Part shown: positions 8,962-17,999 of the stretch, piece by piece
How the letters are laid out: each line of letters starts with the position of its first letter
How positions within the stretch are numbered: the stretch's first letter is position 1
Source of the DNA: Rickettsiales bacterium
GTDB lineage: Bacteria > Pseudomonadota > Alphaproteobacteria > Rickettsiales > UBA1997
Direction: 5' to 3'
Assembly (NCBI GenBank): GCA_017999675.1
Contig: JAGNLL010000012.1
Location: forward strand, 1-37,216
DNA: 37,216 bases
The notes under the pieces: generated by a model
Database searches by the model: none
Told to the model about the DNA's origin: nothing
The model's input: the letters and a program-made list of their open reading frames with translations, nothing else
Program-made: the position numbers and the translations under genes

Positions 8962-9963
8962 CTAAACCCCACCTGGGCGTCTTGGAATTTCTGGTAGTGA
9001 CATTCCCGGTGGCATCATTCCGGGTGACATCATTAGCTCGGGGCTTGGTGGGGTTGACATGTTTGGAGATGGGGTTCTGTAGGTTGTTGGGTCAACTATT
9101 CCACCCGGATTACCACCTTGTGCCCCAGAAGAATAAGGCGGGTTATAAGCCGCAGGGTTTGCAAAATTATTTACTTGCGGCGCTGCATCAACACTTTTCA
9201 AAGTTGATTGTTTGGCTCTGCCATTGCTGTAAAGATTGGTGTTGTAAACACACACAATGTCGCTGCCGTTTCTTAAAGTGAATTGCGGCGAAACTCTTTC
9301 GACAATGATGTAGCTGCCAGCTGATCTGAAGTTAATTAGAGACTCAAAGCCACCAGCATCAACTGTAAAAATTGCCGGAATTTCGGCGTTTCTTTTGCTA
9401 AACTGAAAGTAAGTGAATTCGCCATTATCAAACACCTTTAAAGGCGCAATGGCGCCCTCGCCTGTGTATTGGTAGTTAAAGTTGTAAATTGACAAATCAC
9501 GCATGTCGGGCTCGTCGGACGGGGTTGATTTGGCAAATTCAACAATATTTTTATCCTTCTCGTCAGGGTAGGCAAACTTGGCAACGAAGATTAAATCTTT
9601 GTCGGTGATTCCCTTTGCTTCTTTGGCCATTAGTTCGAAGTGATAAACATGCTTGTTGGTGATTACAGTCATGTTGGTTTCAGAACCATCTTCGCCAACT
9701 GGTTTTAGAAAAAGGCGATTTCCTAAATGTTCAAACAACCAAAGTGACGGGTTGCCCATTGAAATTGTGCTAACAGTTTCACCTTCTTGAAACTCGATGA
9801 AGCCTTGGTAGGTGTAATGCCCGAGATAGCGGTAAACATCATTTGGGTTGAAGATGTAGCTTCTAAATTTTTTTTCACTTCCCAAATAGCGCGGCATTTG
9901 CGCGGCTGTTGCAGCGAATGAAAAGCAGTAAATTGCTAAGAAAAGTGCGAGAAGTTTTTTCAT
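8962..9963 (-). CDS. virB9: Type IV secretion core protein VirB9 with Pro/Gly/Met-rich tail
   Basis: A periplasmic and outer-membrane component of a type IV secretion channel; in the VirB system it forms the outer core ring with VirB7 and VirB10. Residues 1-20 are a signal peptide (LLALFLAIYCFSFAATA). The N-terminal domain starts around AAQMPRYLGSEKKFRSYIF, and the C-terminal domain has the family pattern FNYQYTGEGAIAPLKVFDNG, FTYFQF, AEIPAIFTVDAGG and FTLRNGSDIVCVYN. The last 70 residues (about 264-333) form a low-complexity tail rich in Pro, Gly, Ser and Met, longer than usual for the family. The start codon overlaps the virB8 stop by 4 nt, which implies translational coupling. No virB10, virB11 or virD4 follows; leuS does. 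This scattered arrangement is common in Rickettsiales. Confidence 0.92.
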   Translation of the reverse strand: MKKLLALFLAIYCFSFAATAAQMPRYLGSEKKFRSYIFNPNDVYRYLGHYTYQGFIEFQEGETVSTISMGNPSLWLFEHLGNRLFLKPVGEDGSETNMTVITNKHVYHFELMAKEAKGITDKDLIFVAKFAYPDEKDKNIVEFAKSTPSDEPDMRDLSIYNFNYQYTGEGAIAPLKVFDNGEFTYFQFSKRNAEIPAIFTVDAGGFESLINFRSAGSYIIVERVSPQFTLRNGSDIVCVYNTNLYSNGRAKQSTLKSVDAAPQVNNFANPAAYNPPYSSGAQGGNPGGIVDPTTYRTPSPNMSTPPSPELMMSPGMMPPGMSLPEIPRRPGGV

Positions 9964-10787
9964 TTGATCTTGAAGAGTTTGTAGCTGTTAACGGTGAATT
10001 TTATCGCACCTTTTTCGTCTTTGTTTATTCCCTCTAGCGCAAAATTAATTTTGGCTAAGTAGCGTTCTTTTTCTTCGTTTGTGCCGGTTTCGGTGATGGT
10101 TTTTAGATTTGTTGAAAACCTAACCTCTGCTTCGGTTGGAATTTTAGCTGACAAAAATTCGCGTGCCTGATTGCCAAAACCTTGGACTTCTTTTCTGATA
10201 AACTTAACTGATTCAACCTTGGCAAATTTTACCACCGGCTGACCAAAATCTTTAATCGGACTAGTTGGGTTTTCGGGGCTCATAATCAGCTGAAAGTTTC
10301 TGTATTCGTCAGATGCTGAAAGGTTTTTGATGCGGTTGAATTTTTGATTTACCTCACTTGCCTCGGCCTTGCTAAAATCGTAAGATTCGCGCTCTTCTAC
10401 GTAAACCGAGAGCATGTATTTTGCCACCGCCTCATCCACTGTTTTAACTTCTTGATCGTAGTTTTCTTTGCCCTTTTGCGGCTTAAGGGCGACAATATTT
10501 GGAAAGTAAACTGACTGATCTTTGGCAGTGATAAACACGGGAACCTTTTCAACCAAAGGGTATGCAAGGCTAATCATTTTAACCAAAAAAAACAAAACGA
10601 CTGACGCAACAATAGAGCCAAAAATTAGCAAGGTTCTGTCGCAAATTGGCGTGACGTAGCGAAAAAAATACCAGTCGAGAGCGTCTTTAAAATAAGTTCC
10701 GCTTTGGGCAGAGGTTTTAACGAACTCTAGATATTCGGCCTTTTCCTCGTCTGTCTCAACTTGTAATTCTTCAATTTTTTTGTTCAT
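9960..10787 (-). CDS. virB8: Type IV secretion inner-membrane protein VirB8
   Basis: A bitopic inner-membrane assembly factor of the type IV secretion channel. A cytoplasmic N-terminus rich in Glu and Lys is followed by one membrane helix (about residues 52-75 from the chosen start, TLLIFGSIVASVVLFFLVKM) and a periplasmic domain. The domain includes the conserved AVAKYMLSVYVEERESYDF and VRFSTNLKTI segments. The ATG at 10787 is preferred (275 residues); a TTG five codons upstream is in frame. It sits 20 nt after the CinA-type gene and overlaps virB9 by 4 nt. The order cinA-virB8-virB9 places the secretion pair at the end of a minus-strand run of housekeeping genes. Confidence 0.9.
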   Translation of the reverse strand: MNKKIEELQVETDEEKAEYLEFVKTSAQSGTYFKDALDWYFFRYVTPICDRTLLIFGSIVASVVLFFLVKMISLAYPLVEKVPVFITAKDQSVYFPNIVALKPQKGKENYDQEVKTVDEAVAKYMLSVYVEERESYDFSKAEASEVNQKFNRIKNLSASDEYRNFQLIMSPENPTSPIKDFGQPVVKFAKVESVKFIRKEVQGFGNQAREFLSAKIPTEAEVRFSTNLKTITETGTNEEKERYLAKINFALEGINKDEKGAIKFTVNSYKLFKIK

Positions 10788-10807
10788 TTGGCTTTTTTTC
10801 AAAAAAA

Positions 10808-11557
10808 CTAATTCGAGGTTGAAACAGCCAAAATTGGGTCGCTTTGAATTTTTCTTAAAACCCCAACCATTTCGTTAACCGACAATTCTAAAGCTGAGTA
10901 ATCAATGGTTCTAAAAACCAAAGAAGTGCCGGTATCAGAAGGATAGCTTCCCATCACAACCTGCGGATATTTTTTTTGCAAATCGGCAAAGGCTTTTGCA
11001 ATTGCAGGTTCTGGCAAAGAAATTCTGATTTCTTGTGATTTAATTTTTTGTCCACCAACGATCTCGTTTTTTACACCTTCAAATATTGATTGGAAAATTC
11101 TTGGAATGCCGGCGAGTACAAAAACGTTTTCAATTGAAAAGCCAGAGGGAGACAAAAGTTTGTTTTTTATCAATTTTGCTCTGCTTGGAATTAAAGCCAT
11201 TTTCATGTGAGCATCGGTCATGTCGTCCATGCCGTAATATCTGTATAAAAGTTCTACCGCTTCTTCGCTTTTAACCAAAACATCACCCAAAGCTTTGGCA
11301 ATTGTTTCGGCGGTAATATCGTCGTGAGTAGGGCCAACTCCGCCACTTGTGAATACGTAGTTATGCTTTTTACGCAGCGAATTTACGGCTTCGATAATTT
11401 CAGATTCTTCATCAGCAACTACCCTTACCTCTTTTAAATTAACGCCAATTTCGCTGAGACCACAGGCTAAAAAATTTAAATTTTCGTCTTGAGTGCGCCC
11501 AGAAAGAATTTCGTCTCCGATAATTACAAAGGCGGCAGTGACAATTTTTTGTGTCAT
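10808..11557 (-). CDS. CinA-type molybdopterin-binding domain protein (COG1058 family)
   Basis: 249 residues forming a single MoaB/MogA-like fold, as in the N-terminal half of CinA. Motifs are [15 protein letters not shown] near the N-terminus and [19 protein letters not shown] in the middle. The C-terminal nicotinamide-nucleotide amidase domain of full CinA is absent, so this is the short form. Some short homologues are annotated as competence/damage-inducible protein A; the exact substrate is unknown. The ATG at 11557 ([16 protein letters not shown]) is chosen because a longer reading would run into the tRNA-Arg gene. The tRNA ends 35 nt upstream. Confidence 0.88.
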   Translation of the reverse strand: MTQKIVTAAFVIIGDEILSGRTQDENLNFLACGLSEIGVNLKEVRVVADEESEIIEAVNSLRKKHNYVFTSGGVGPTHDDITAETIAKALGDVLVKSEEAVELLYRYYGMDDMTDAHMKMALIPSRAKLIKNKLLSPSGFSIENVFVLAGIPRIFQSIFEGVKNEIVGGQKIKSQEIRISLPEPAIAKAFADLQKKYPQVVMGSYPSDTGTSLVFRTIDYSALELSVNEMVGVLRKIQSDPILAVSTSN

Positions 11558-11592
11558 AAATTTAAATTTATTAGTTGGTAAGAAATTAATTC

Positions 11593-11669
11593 TGGTGCAC
11601 CCGGCGGGATTTGAACCCACAACCTTTGCCTTCGGAAAGCAACACTCTATCCAGTTGAGCTACGGATGC
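11593..11669 (-). tRNA. tRNA-Arg (anticodon CCG)
   Basis: On the minus strand, the acceptor strands GCATCCG and CGGGTGC pair, followed by A73 and an encoded CCA (11593-11595). The anticodon stem TTGCT/GGCAA holds the loop TTCCGAA, giving anticodon CCG, which reads CGG. The T arm is GTGGG-TTCAAAT-CCCGC. The gene sits 11 nt after nfuA and 35 nt before the CinA-type gene. Confidence 0.95.
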
Positions 11670-11680
11670 AGGTATTTAGG

Positions 11681-12244
11681 TTAGTCTTCAAAAATCTGTT
11701 CAACCGCCACAACCTCAGGGATGTAGTGCTTAAGCATATTTTCAATGCCGTTTTTCAAAGTGATTGTAGAGCTTGGGCATCCCGAGCACGAGCCTTTCAA
11801 TTGCAGTCTAACGATTCCGTCTTCAAAGCTGTGAAAAATAATATCACCGCCATCCATTGCTACAGCTGGGCGCACCTTAACTTCGATTAGCTCTTTAATT
11901 TGTTTTACAATTTCGCTGTCTTCGTCTGACGAAGTGGCTTCGGCAACTTTTTGTTCAAACATTACTGGCTTGCCAGAAACGTAAAAATCCATAATTGTGG
12001 CGAGAATTTCGGCCTTGAGCTGTGTCCATTGAGCAGCGCCAGATTTGGTGACAGTAATAAAATCGCGACCAAAAAAAATCGCCTCAACGCCTGCAATTTC
12101 AAGAAGTTGCAAAGCCAGTGGCGATTTAGTTGCGGCTTGCTGTTGGCTTTTAAATTCAGCCGTGCCGCTTTCTAAAACGACTTGTCCGTCTGGAATAAAT
12201 TTTAAAGTTGCCGGATTTGGCGTTTCTTCGGTTTGAATAAACAT
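11681..12244 (-). CDS. nfuA: NifU-like iron-sulfur carrier protein Nfu
   Basis: Carries and delivers Fe-S clusters to client enzymes. The 187 residues contain the Nfu N-terminal domain ([20 protein letters not shown]) and a C-terminal NifU domain with the cluster-binding pair Cys153 and Cys156 in [14 protein letters not shown]. This two-domain form (Nfu_N plus NifU C-domain) is typical of alphaproteobacteria and mitochondria. It starts 4 nt after the stop of the YejA-like gene and precedes tRNA-Arg, so it belongs to the same minus-strand run. Confidence 0.95.
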   Translation of the reverse strand: MFIQTEETPNPATLKFIPDGQVVLESGTAEFKSQQQAATKSPLALQLLEIAGVEAIFFGRDFITVTKSGAAQWTQLKAEILATIMDFYVSGKPVMFEQKVAEATSSDEDSEIVKQIKELIEVKVRPAVAMDGGDIIFHSFEDGIVRLQLKGSCSGCPSSTITLKNGIENMLKHYIPEVVAVEQIFED

Positions 12245-12248
12245 GAAA

Positions 12249-13961
12249 TTATTTTTGATTTTTTAACCACCAAGTGTCAGTAGCCAAAGAATATTTTGGC
12301 TGTAGGCTTGGCACGGCAAAAATGTTGCGGTATAAAATGCGGTAAGTGTTGCTGTGCCATTGTGGCGCTGTGTAGTAATTTTCAAGCATTCTTTGGTCGA
12401 GTTTTTGGCAAAGATTTTTTAGCTCTATTTTGGTTTTAGCGCGCGAAATTTTTTCGACAAAATCGTCAATTATTTTGTCGTTTAAGCCGATTAAATTTCG
12501 GCCACCTTTTACATCTTTTTGCGACGAGTGAAAATAAGAAAACAACTCGTCACCAGGAATTAGCGCCTGACCAAACATTGCCACAATAACGTCAAAATCA
12601 AAATTATTCACCCGCGTTTGATATTGATTTTCCTCGATAAAACGCATCTTGGCATCAATTCCAAGTTTGCGTAAATTTTTTACAAAAGGTGCGGCAATCA
12701 TTTCAAAAGCTTCCGAATCGATGATAATTTCGATTGAAATTTTCTCGCCGCTTTTGCCGTCAACCAACACGTCATCAACAAGTTTGTATCCCGCTTCGTC
12801 CAATATTTTCTTGGCTTCAAGCAAGTTGTAGCGATTAAATCCGTCACCATTTGATTTTGGTAAATGAAAATTTTTGTAACCAAAATCTGAGTTAGCAAAA
12901 TAGCTTTCGGTGCGCTTGTAAGAGCCGTAAAAAATGTGATCGCGCAGCCATTCAAAGTCAAAAGCAAGAGTCACAGCTTTGCGCAGGGCAAGGCTTTGAA
13001 ACTTTTCGCGGCGCAAATTCATCACAAAAGTTTGCATTGGCGCGGGCAGTTGGTGGGCAATTTCTTTCTTCAAAATTTCGCCGTTTTTTACTGCATCAAT
13101 GTTGTAAGAATTAGCCCAATTACGTGCGACATTTTCTTGTCGCAGGTCGTATTTTTGCGACTTAAAAGCCTCAACCAAAACATTATTGTCGCGGTAGTAA
13201 TCAAAGGTGATTTGGTCAAAATTGTAGCGACCACGATTAACTGGCAAATCTGCGGCCCAATAATTTTTTACGCGTTCAAAAACAATTGAGCGGTTTTGTT
13301 TTACTTCCTTAATTTTGTAGGGCCCGGAGCCTAATGGTGGAGTTAGCGTTGTTTTGGAAAAATCGTTTTTTTCATAAAAATGTTTCGGCAAAACCGGCAA
13401 GCTCGAAACCAAAATTGGCAAGTCGCGATTGTGATTATTTTTGAAATAAAATTTTACTAAATGGTCGTTAATTTTTTTAACCTCTTTCACGTCGCGAAAG
13501 GCCATTTTGTAGGATGGATGGCCATCAGAAATCAGCTTGTTAAATGTGAATACAACGTCATCTGCCGTAATTTTTTTGCCGTCGTGAAATTGCGCATTTT
13601 GGCGCAAAGCAAACTCAATTGACATTTTGTCTTCTGCTAATTTCACAGCTTCAGCAACAAGTCCGTAGCGCGCTGAAATTTCGTCTTCGCTGCCTTCCAT
13701 CAAACTGTCATAAAGATAAGACAGGCCTGACGCCGAAAGGCCTTTTAAAATGAACTGATTCAAATTGTTAAACCCACCTTCAACGCCAAATTTAACCTCA
13801 CCACCCTTTGGTGCGTTTGGGTTAACGTAATCGAAATGTTTAAAGTTTTTAGAATATTTTAAATCGCCAAAAGTTGAAATGCCGTGGCTAAAGCCATCAC
13901 CCGCAAGTGCTGCGGCGTTTAAAAAAATAACCGATAAAAAAAATCGCAAAAAAAATTTCAT
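12249..13961 (-). CDS. Periplasmic oligopeptide-binding protein, family 5 (YejA-like)
   Basis: The solute-binding part of a peptide ABC transporter, exported to the periplasm. From the ATG at 13961, residues 1-20 form a signal peptide (MKFFLRFFLSVIFLNAAALA). The mature start carries the YejA-type pattern HGISTFGDLKYSKNFKHFDY and VNPNAPKGGEVKFG. The length of 570 residues suits family 5 binding proteins, and DGKKITADDVVFTFNKLI is the conserved family segment. A TTG seven codons upstream is a less likely start. The permease and ATPase genes (yejB, yejE, yejF) are not adjacent. It starts 48 nt from the divergent ribF gene and is followed 4 nt later by nfuA. Confidence 0.9.
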   Translation of the reverse strand: MKFFLRFFLSVIFLNAAALAGDGFSHGISTFGDLKYSKNFKHFDYVNPNAPKGGEVKFGVEGGFNNLNQFILKGLSASGLSYLYDSLMEGSEDEISARYGLVAEAVKLAEDKMSIEFALRQNAQFHDGKKITADDVVFTFNKLISDGHPSYKMAFRDVKEVKKINDHLVKFYFKNNHNRDLPILVSSLPVLPKHFYEKNDFSKTTLTPPLGSGPYKIKEVKQNRSIVFERVKNYWAADLPVNRGRYNFDQITFDYYRDNNVLVEAFKSQKYDLRQENVARNWANSYNIDAVKNGEILKKEIAHQLPAPMQTFVMNLRREKFQSLALRKAVTLAFDFEWLRDHIFYGSYKRTESYFANSDFGYKNFHLPKSNGDGFNRYNLLEAKKILDEAGYKLVDDVLVDGKSGEKISIEIIIDSEAFEMIAAPFVKNLRKLGIDAKMRFIEENQYQTRVNNFDFDVIVAMFGQALIPGDELFSYFHSSQKDVKGGRNLIGLNDKIIDDFVEKISRAKTKIELKNLCQKLDQRMLENYYTAPQWHSNTYRILYRNIFAVPSLQPKYSLATDTWWLKNQK

Positions 13962-14009
13962 TCGTTTTAAATAGTTTTCCAAATTCTTGCTCTCCTCATT
14001 TTTTCACAA

Positions 14010-14942
14010 ATGCAAATCATCCGCAATCTCAATCAAATTAAAACCGCCCTACCCCCGCTCGCATTAACGATTGGCAATTTTGATGGTGTGCATTTGGGAC
14101 ATTTGGCGATTGTTTCTGAGATAAAAAAAATTGCCAAAGAAAAAAATTTAGCCTCAGCAATTTTAACTTTTGAACCACATCCAATTTCTTTTTTTAAGCC
14201 AAATGCTGCAAAAGATTTTCGCATTTCAAGCTTGGCGCAAAAGTTAAGAATTTTTCAAAAACACCAAATCGACTACGTAATTATTTTGCCTTTTAACCAA
14301 AATTTTTCCGAAATTAGCGCCGAAGATTTTGTTAAGAACATTTTGGTTCAAGCCTTAAACATCAAGCATTTAACCATTGGCTATGATTTTATTTTTGGCA
14401 AAAACCGCCAAGGCGATTTCAAGCTTTTAGAAAAAGAAGCGAAGGTTTTTGATTTTGGTTTAAGCGAAGTTTCAGTAGTTAAAAATCTCGACCAAAACTG
14501 TTCTTCCAGCCTCATTCGCAAATTAATTTCTGAAGGAAAAATTGCTGAGGCTAATTTTTGTTTAGGCAAAAATTTTGCAATTTCTGGGCTTGTCAATGAA
14601 GGTCGCAAACTCGCTTCGCAACTTGGCTTTGCCACCGCAAATTTGGCGGTTAAACCGCACATTATTAAACCGAAATTTGGCGTTTACAAAAGCTCAACTT
14701 TTATTGTGCATTTAAACAAAACATTTGCCTCGATTACAAATTTTGGCGTGAAACCAACAGTTTCTGGAGACTTGATTCCTCTATTTGAAACCCACATTCC
14801 AAATTTTTCGCAAAATATTTACGGCAAAAAAATTCACGTTGAATTGCTTGAATTTATTCGTGAGGAAAAAAAGTTTTCTTCGTTGGAAGAGCTTAAATTG
14901 CAGATTGCTCGTGATGTAAGTGAGTTAAAAATGAACTTGTAA
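14010..14942 (+). CDS. ribF: Bifunctional riboflavin kinase / FAD synthetase
   Basis: Converts riboflavin to FMN and FMN to FAD. The N-terminal nucleotidyltransferase domain has LTIGNFDGVHLGHLAI (about residues 19-34) and the TIGYDFIFGKNRQGD segment. The C-terminal kinase domain has GRKLASQLGFATANL, where the usual PTAN is ATAN, then FGVYKSS. At 310 residues it is of normal length. It is divergent from the YejA-like gene with a very short shared leader. leuD follows after 64 nt in the same direction. Confidence 0.95.
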   Translation: MQIIRNLNQIKTALPPLALTIGNFDGVHLGHLAIVSEIKKIAKEKNLASAILTFEPHPISFFKPNAAKDFRISSLAQKLRIFQKHQIDYVIILPFNQNFSEISAEDFVKNILVQALNIKHLTIGYDFIFGKNRQGDFKLLEKEAKVFDFGLSEVSVVKNLDQNCSSSLIRKLISEGKIAEANFCLGKNFAISGLVNEGRKLASQLGFATANLAVKPHIIKPKFGVYKSSTFIVHLNKTFASITNFGVKPTVSGDLIPLFETHIPNFSQNIYGKKIHVELLEFIREEKKFSSLEELKLQIARDVSELKMNL

Positions 14943-15006
14943 TTTAGAGGTTAATTGATTTATTTCGCGGCCTTCTTTTTCGCGACAAACTCCCAAAAAA
15001 AACAAA

Positions 15007-15627
15007 ATGGAAAAATTCAACTCCGTCACCTCTATTGCGGCACCTTTGCCTTTGATCAATATCGACACCGACATGATCATTCCAAAGCAATTTCTTAAAA
15101 CAATTAAACGCACCGGATTAGGCAAAAATCTTTTTCACGAAATGCGTTTCGATTTAAACGAAAACGAAATTGCCGACTTTGTTTTAAACCAAGCTCCTTA
15201 CCGCAATGCAAAAATTTTAGTTGCGCGCGACAATTTTGGCTGCGGATCAAGTCGTGAACACGCTCCTTGGGCTTTGATTGATTTTGGAATTAGCTGCGTA
15301 ATTGCTCCTTCTTTTGCGGACATCTTTTTTAACAACTGTTTTAAAAACGGCATTTTGCCAGTGATTTTACCAGCAGACCAAGTTGACGAATTGTTAGAAT
15401 TTGCCAAAGACACCAATAACAGCGTGACAATCGATTTGCCAAAACAAGAAGTTCGCGCCGCAAATAAAGTCTACAAATTCGATGTTAATCCATTTAGAAA
15501 ACATTGTTTGATCGAAGGCCTTGACGATATTGGATTAACCCTGCAAAAAGACGAAAAAATTACCAACTTTGAATCTCTAAACAAACAAGAAACACCTTGG
15601 TTGTACGAGCAATCTTCTACTAACTAA
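15007..15627 (+). CDS. leuD: 3-isopropylmalate dehydratase small subunit
   Basis: The swivel-domain subunit that, with LeuC, isomerises 2- to 3-isopropylmalate in leucine biosynthesis. Diagnostic segments are [17 protein letters not shown] near the N-terminus and [20 protein letters not shown] in the middle. At 206 residues it matches the standard length. leuC, leuA and leuB are not next to it, so the partner must lie elsewhere if the pathway works. Leucine synthesis is absent from classical Rickettsia, so its presence argues for a less reduced genome. The gene is spaced 12 nt from fabI. Confidence 0.96.
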   Translation: MEKFNSVTSIAAPLPLINIDTDMIIPKQFLKTIKRTGLGKNLFHEMRFDLNENEIADFVLNQAPYRNAKILVARDNFGCGSSREHAPWALIDFGISCVIAPSFADIFFNNCFKNGILPVILPADQVDELLEFAKDTNNSVTIDLPKQEVRAANKVYKFDVNPFRKHCLIEGLDDIGLTLQKDEKITNFESLNKQETPWLYEQSSTN

Positions 15628-15639
15628 TCAATCAAAAAC

Positions 15640-16458
15640 ATGACAATTCTAGCTGGAAAAAAAGGTTTAATCATGGGCGTTGCTAACAACCGCTCAATTG
15701 CTTGGGGCATTGCTGAAGAAGCCAAAAAATATGGTGCCGAACTTGCCTTTACTTACCAAGGTGAAGCTTTGCAAAAACGCGTTGAGCCTTTGGCAGAATC
15801 AGTTGGATCTGACATTGTGTTGCCTTGCGACGTTAACGACCCAGAATCAGTAAAAGCTGTTTTTGCCGAGCTAGAAAAAAAATGGGGCAAGCTTGATTTC
15901 TTAGTTCACGCAATTGCTTACTCAGACAAAGACGAACTTCGCGGCAAATATTTAGACACCAGCCCAGCTAACTTTACTAACACAATGAATATCTCAGCTT
16001 TCTCTTTAGTTGCGGTTTCAAAAGAAGCTGAACCTCTAATGAAAAAAGCCGGCGGCGGAAGCATCATTACTCTTAGCTACTACGGTGCTGAAAAAGTTAT
16101 GCCACACTACAACGTGATGGGTGTTGCTAAAGCTGCTCTTGAAGCATCAGTTCGCTACCTTTCAATGGACATGGGTAAAGACAACATCCGCGTTAACGCA
16201 ATTTCGGCGGGGCCTGTTAAAACATTGGCGGCTAGCGGAATTGGCGATTTCAGACTAATCTTCAAATGGAACGAATACAACTCTCCACTACGTCGCAACG
16301 TCACTTTGCAAGATGTTGGTGGCGCTGGTGTGTTTTTACTTTCTGACCTTGGCAACGGCGTGACTGGTGAAACTCTTCACGTTGATGCTGGATACCACGT
16401 TGTTGGTATGAAAGCTCCAGATGCTCCAGATATTTCAATTGTTAAAGATTCTGAGTAA
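15640..16458 (+). CDS. fabI: Enoyl-[acyl-carrier-protein] reductase (NADH), FabI
   Basis: Catalyses the last step of each fatty-acid elongation cycle, reducing enoyl-ACP with NADH. The SDR fold has the FabI-type nucleotide motif GVANNRSIAWGIA (residues 13-25) and the catalytic pair Tyr157 and Lys164 in YNVMGVAK. NAISAGPVKTLAASGIGDF is the substrate-loop signature. The 272 residues are the usual length. It follows leuD by 12 nt and is closed by a strong terminator. Confidence 0.97.
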   Translation: MTILAGKKGLIMGVANNRSIAWGIAEEAKKYGAELAFTYQGEALQKRVEPLAESVGSDIVLPCDVNDPESVKAVFAELEKKWGKLDFLVHAIAYSDKDELRGKYLDTSPANFTNTMNISAFSLVAVSKEAEPLMKKAGGGSIITLSYYGAEKVMPHYNVMGVAKAALEASVRYLSMDMGKDNIRVNAISAGPVKTLAASGIGDFRLIFKWNEYNSPLRRNVTLQDVGGAGVFLLSDLGNGVTGETLHVDAGYHVVGMKAPDAPDISIVKDSE

Positions 16459-16468
16459 TTCAGAAGCG

Positions 16469-16502
16469 GGAAGAGGGTTTAGCCGCCCTCTTCCTTTTTT
16501 TT
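16469..16502 (+). terminator. Intrinsic terminator after fabI
   Basis: GGAAGAGGG (16469-16477) pairs with CCCTCTTCC (16486-16494) around an 8-nt loop and is followed by eight T residues. It starts 10 nt after the fabI stop and separates the ribF-leuD-fabI run from gmk. Confidence 0.92.
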
Positions 16503-16533
16503 ATCCGCAGAAAACTCTTCCTCTCTTAACTAG

Positions 16534-17163
16534 ATGTTCATCAATCACGAACCATTTCTAATCATCATCTCTTCACCGTCTGGCGCTGGCAAATCAACGC
16601 TTTGCGGCATGACCATTAAAAACGATCCACTAATTAAAATTTCGGTTTCAGTCACAACTCGCAAACAGCGCCCGCAAGAAACTCACGGCCAACATTACCA
16701 CTTCGTGAGCAGCGAAGAATTTGCTGAGATGAAAAAAAATGACGAATTTTTAGAACACGCCACAGTCTTTGGAAACAACTACGGCACACCAAAAAACCTA
16801 GTCGCAAGCGAATTAAAAAACGGCCATTGCGTGCTATTTGACATTGACTGGCAAGGTGCGCGCCAAGTGAAAAAAAATTTCGAAAAAGACGCCGTAATCT
16901 CAATTTTCATTCTACCGCCCTCAATGCAAGAGCTTGAGCGCCGCCTTCGCGCCCGCGCTCAAGACCCCGAAGAAGTTGTGCAAGACCGCATGCAAAAAGC
17001 CCGCGACGAAATTAGCCACTTTGACGAATACGACTACGTTTTAGTTAATGACGACCTGCACAACACCTACCACAAAATCCGCTCAATCATCGAAACCAAA
17101 CGCATCACTCGCTACAAAAAGCCTGATGTTGAAAAATTTATTCGGCAGTTTTTGTCGGAGTAG
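16534..17163 (+). CDS. gmk: Guanylate kinase
   Basis: Phosphorylates GMP to GDP with ATP. The P-loop SSPSGAGKSTL is at about residues 13-23, followed by the GMP-binding VSVTTRKQRPQETHGQHYHF region. The lid and C-terminal segment contain IFILPPSMQELERRLRARAQ. At 209 residues it has the normal family length. The start ATG follows ctcttaactag with no Shine-Dalgarno sequence. Its codons are rich in CGC for Arg, in contrast to ankyrin gene 1. Confidence 0.97.
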   Translation: MFINHEPFLIIISSPSGAGKSTLCGMTIKNDPLIKISVSVTTRKQRPQETHGQHYHFVSSEEFAEMKKNDEFLEHATVFGNNYGTPKNLVASELKNGHCVLFDIDWQGARQVKKNFEKDAVISIFILPPSMQELERRLRARAQDPEEVVQDRMQKARDEISHFDEYDYVLVNDDLHNTYHKIRSIIETKRITRYKKPDVEKFIRQFLSE

Positions 17164-17214
17164 TGACTAAGAACCTGTTTCTAAATCTTTTTCTAACCAA
17201 AAAACTGAGTGTGT

Positions 17215-17310
17215 GAATAACCACCCCAACCCCTCCTTCAAAAGGAGGGGCTTCGTACGATCTCGGTTGAAAAGCCCCTCCTTTTGAAGGAGGGGCTGGG
17301 GTGGTTATTC
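17215..17310. repeat. Palindromic intergenic repeat, family P2, copy A
   Basis: 39-bp arms (17215-17253 and 17272-17310) differ at a single position and contain the block CCCCTCCTTCAAAAGGAGGGG, split here by arm symmetry. The outer end reads GTGTGAATAACCACCCC. The 18-bp centre differs from that of copies B and C. It lies between gmk and dedA, 51 nt after the gmk stop. The remaining intergenic bases carry no recognisable gene. Confidence 0.93.
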
Positions 17311-17378
17311 GCGAGCACAAATTAAAAATACTTAGAGCAGATTCTTAGACATCATTTAAAACTTTTAACCCCAAACAA

Positions 17379-17999
17379 ATGCACGCCCTACTCGACTCAA
17401 CCATCCAACTCCTCACCAACTTCATCAACCAAATCGGCTACCTGGGCATTTTTATTGGCATGTTTTTGGAAAGCACTTTGGTGCCAATTCCAAGTGAGTT
17501 AGTAATGATTCCTGCAGGCATTGCTGCGTCTCAAGGCACAATGAATCTCTACGCCATCTTAGTTGTTGGCACTCTCGGAAACATCGTCGGAGCAGTATTT
17601 ATGTACCACCTAGCCGCCTCAATTGGGCGTAAAATTTTATTAAAAATTGGAAAATATTTTTTCGTAAAAGAGGCGACAATTCAAAAAATCGAAAGCTTCT
17701 TTCAAAAGCACGGACCAATTTCAGTCTTTATTGGCAGGCTTCTACCGGGCTTTCGCCACTTCATTTCAATTCCGGCTGGGATCGCAAAAATGAATCTCAA
17801 ATCATTTTACATCTACACCAGCGCAGGCTCTGCAATTTGGACATCTGTGCTCGTAGCACTGGGATTTTTCATCGGAGAAAACCAAGATTTAATCGCTCAA
17901 AATTTGAATAAAATTATTTTGGTTTGCGCACTATTTTGCCTAGCTGTTTTGATTAGCTACTTGGTATTTGCAAAAAAACCAGTCAGCAACTCTCGTTAA
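17379..17999 (+). CDS. DedA-family (SNARE-associated/VTT) membrane protein
   Basis: An inner-membrane protein of the DedA family; members act in lipid-carrier or phospholipid translocation and membrane homeostasis. The 206 residues show the two family motifs ESTLVPIPSELVMIPAG and GRLLPGFRHFISIPAG and several membrane helices, ending in a hydrophobic helix (IILVCALFCLAVLISYLVF). It ends overlapping by 4 bp with the convergent outer-membrane protein gene. Which DedA subgroup it belongs to cannot be told by eye. Confidence 0.92.
   Translation: MHALLDSTIQLLTNFINQIGYLGIFIGMFLESTLVPIPSELVMIPAGIAASQGTMNLYAILVVGTLGNIVGAVFMYHLAASIGRKILLKIGKYFFVKEATIQKIESFFQKHGPISVFIGRLLPGFRHFISIPAGIAKMNLKSFYIYTSAGSAIWTSVLVALGFFIGENQDLIAQNLNKIILVCALFCLAVLISYLVFAKKPVSNSR

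Noticed and set aside
11558-11620. Upstream extension of the CinA-type gene
   Set aside because: It runs into the 3' end of tRNA-Arg; the family start is [16 protein letters not shown] at 11557.
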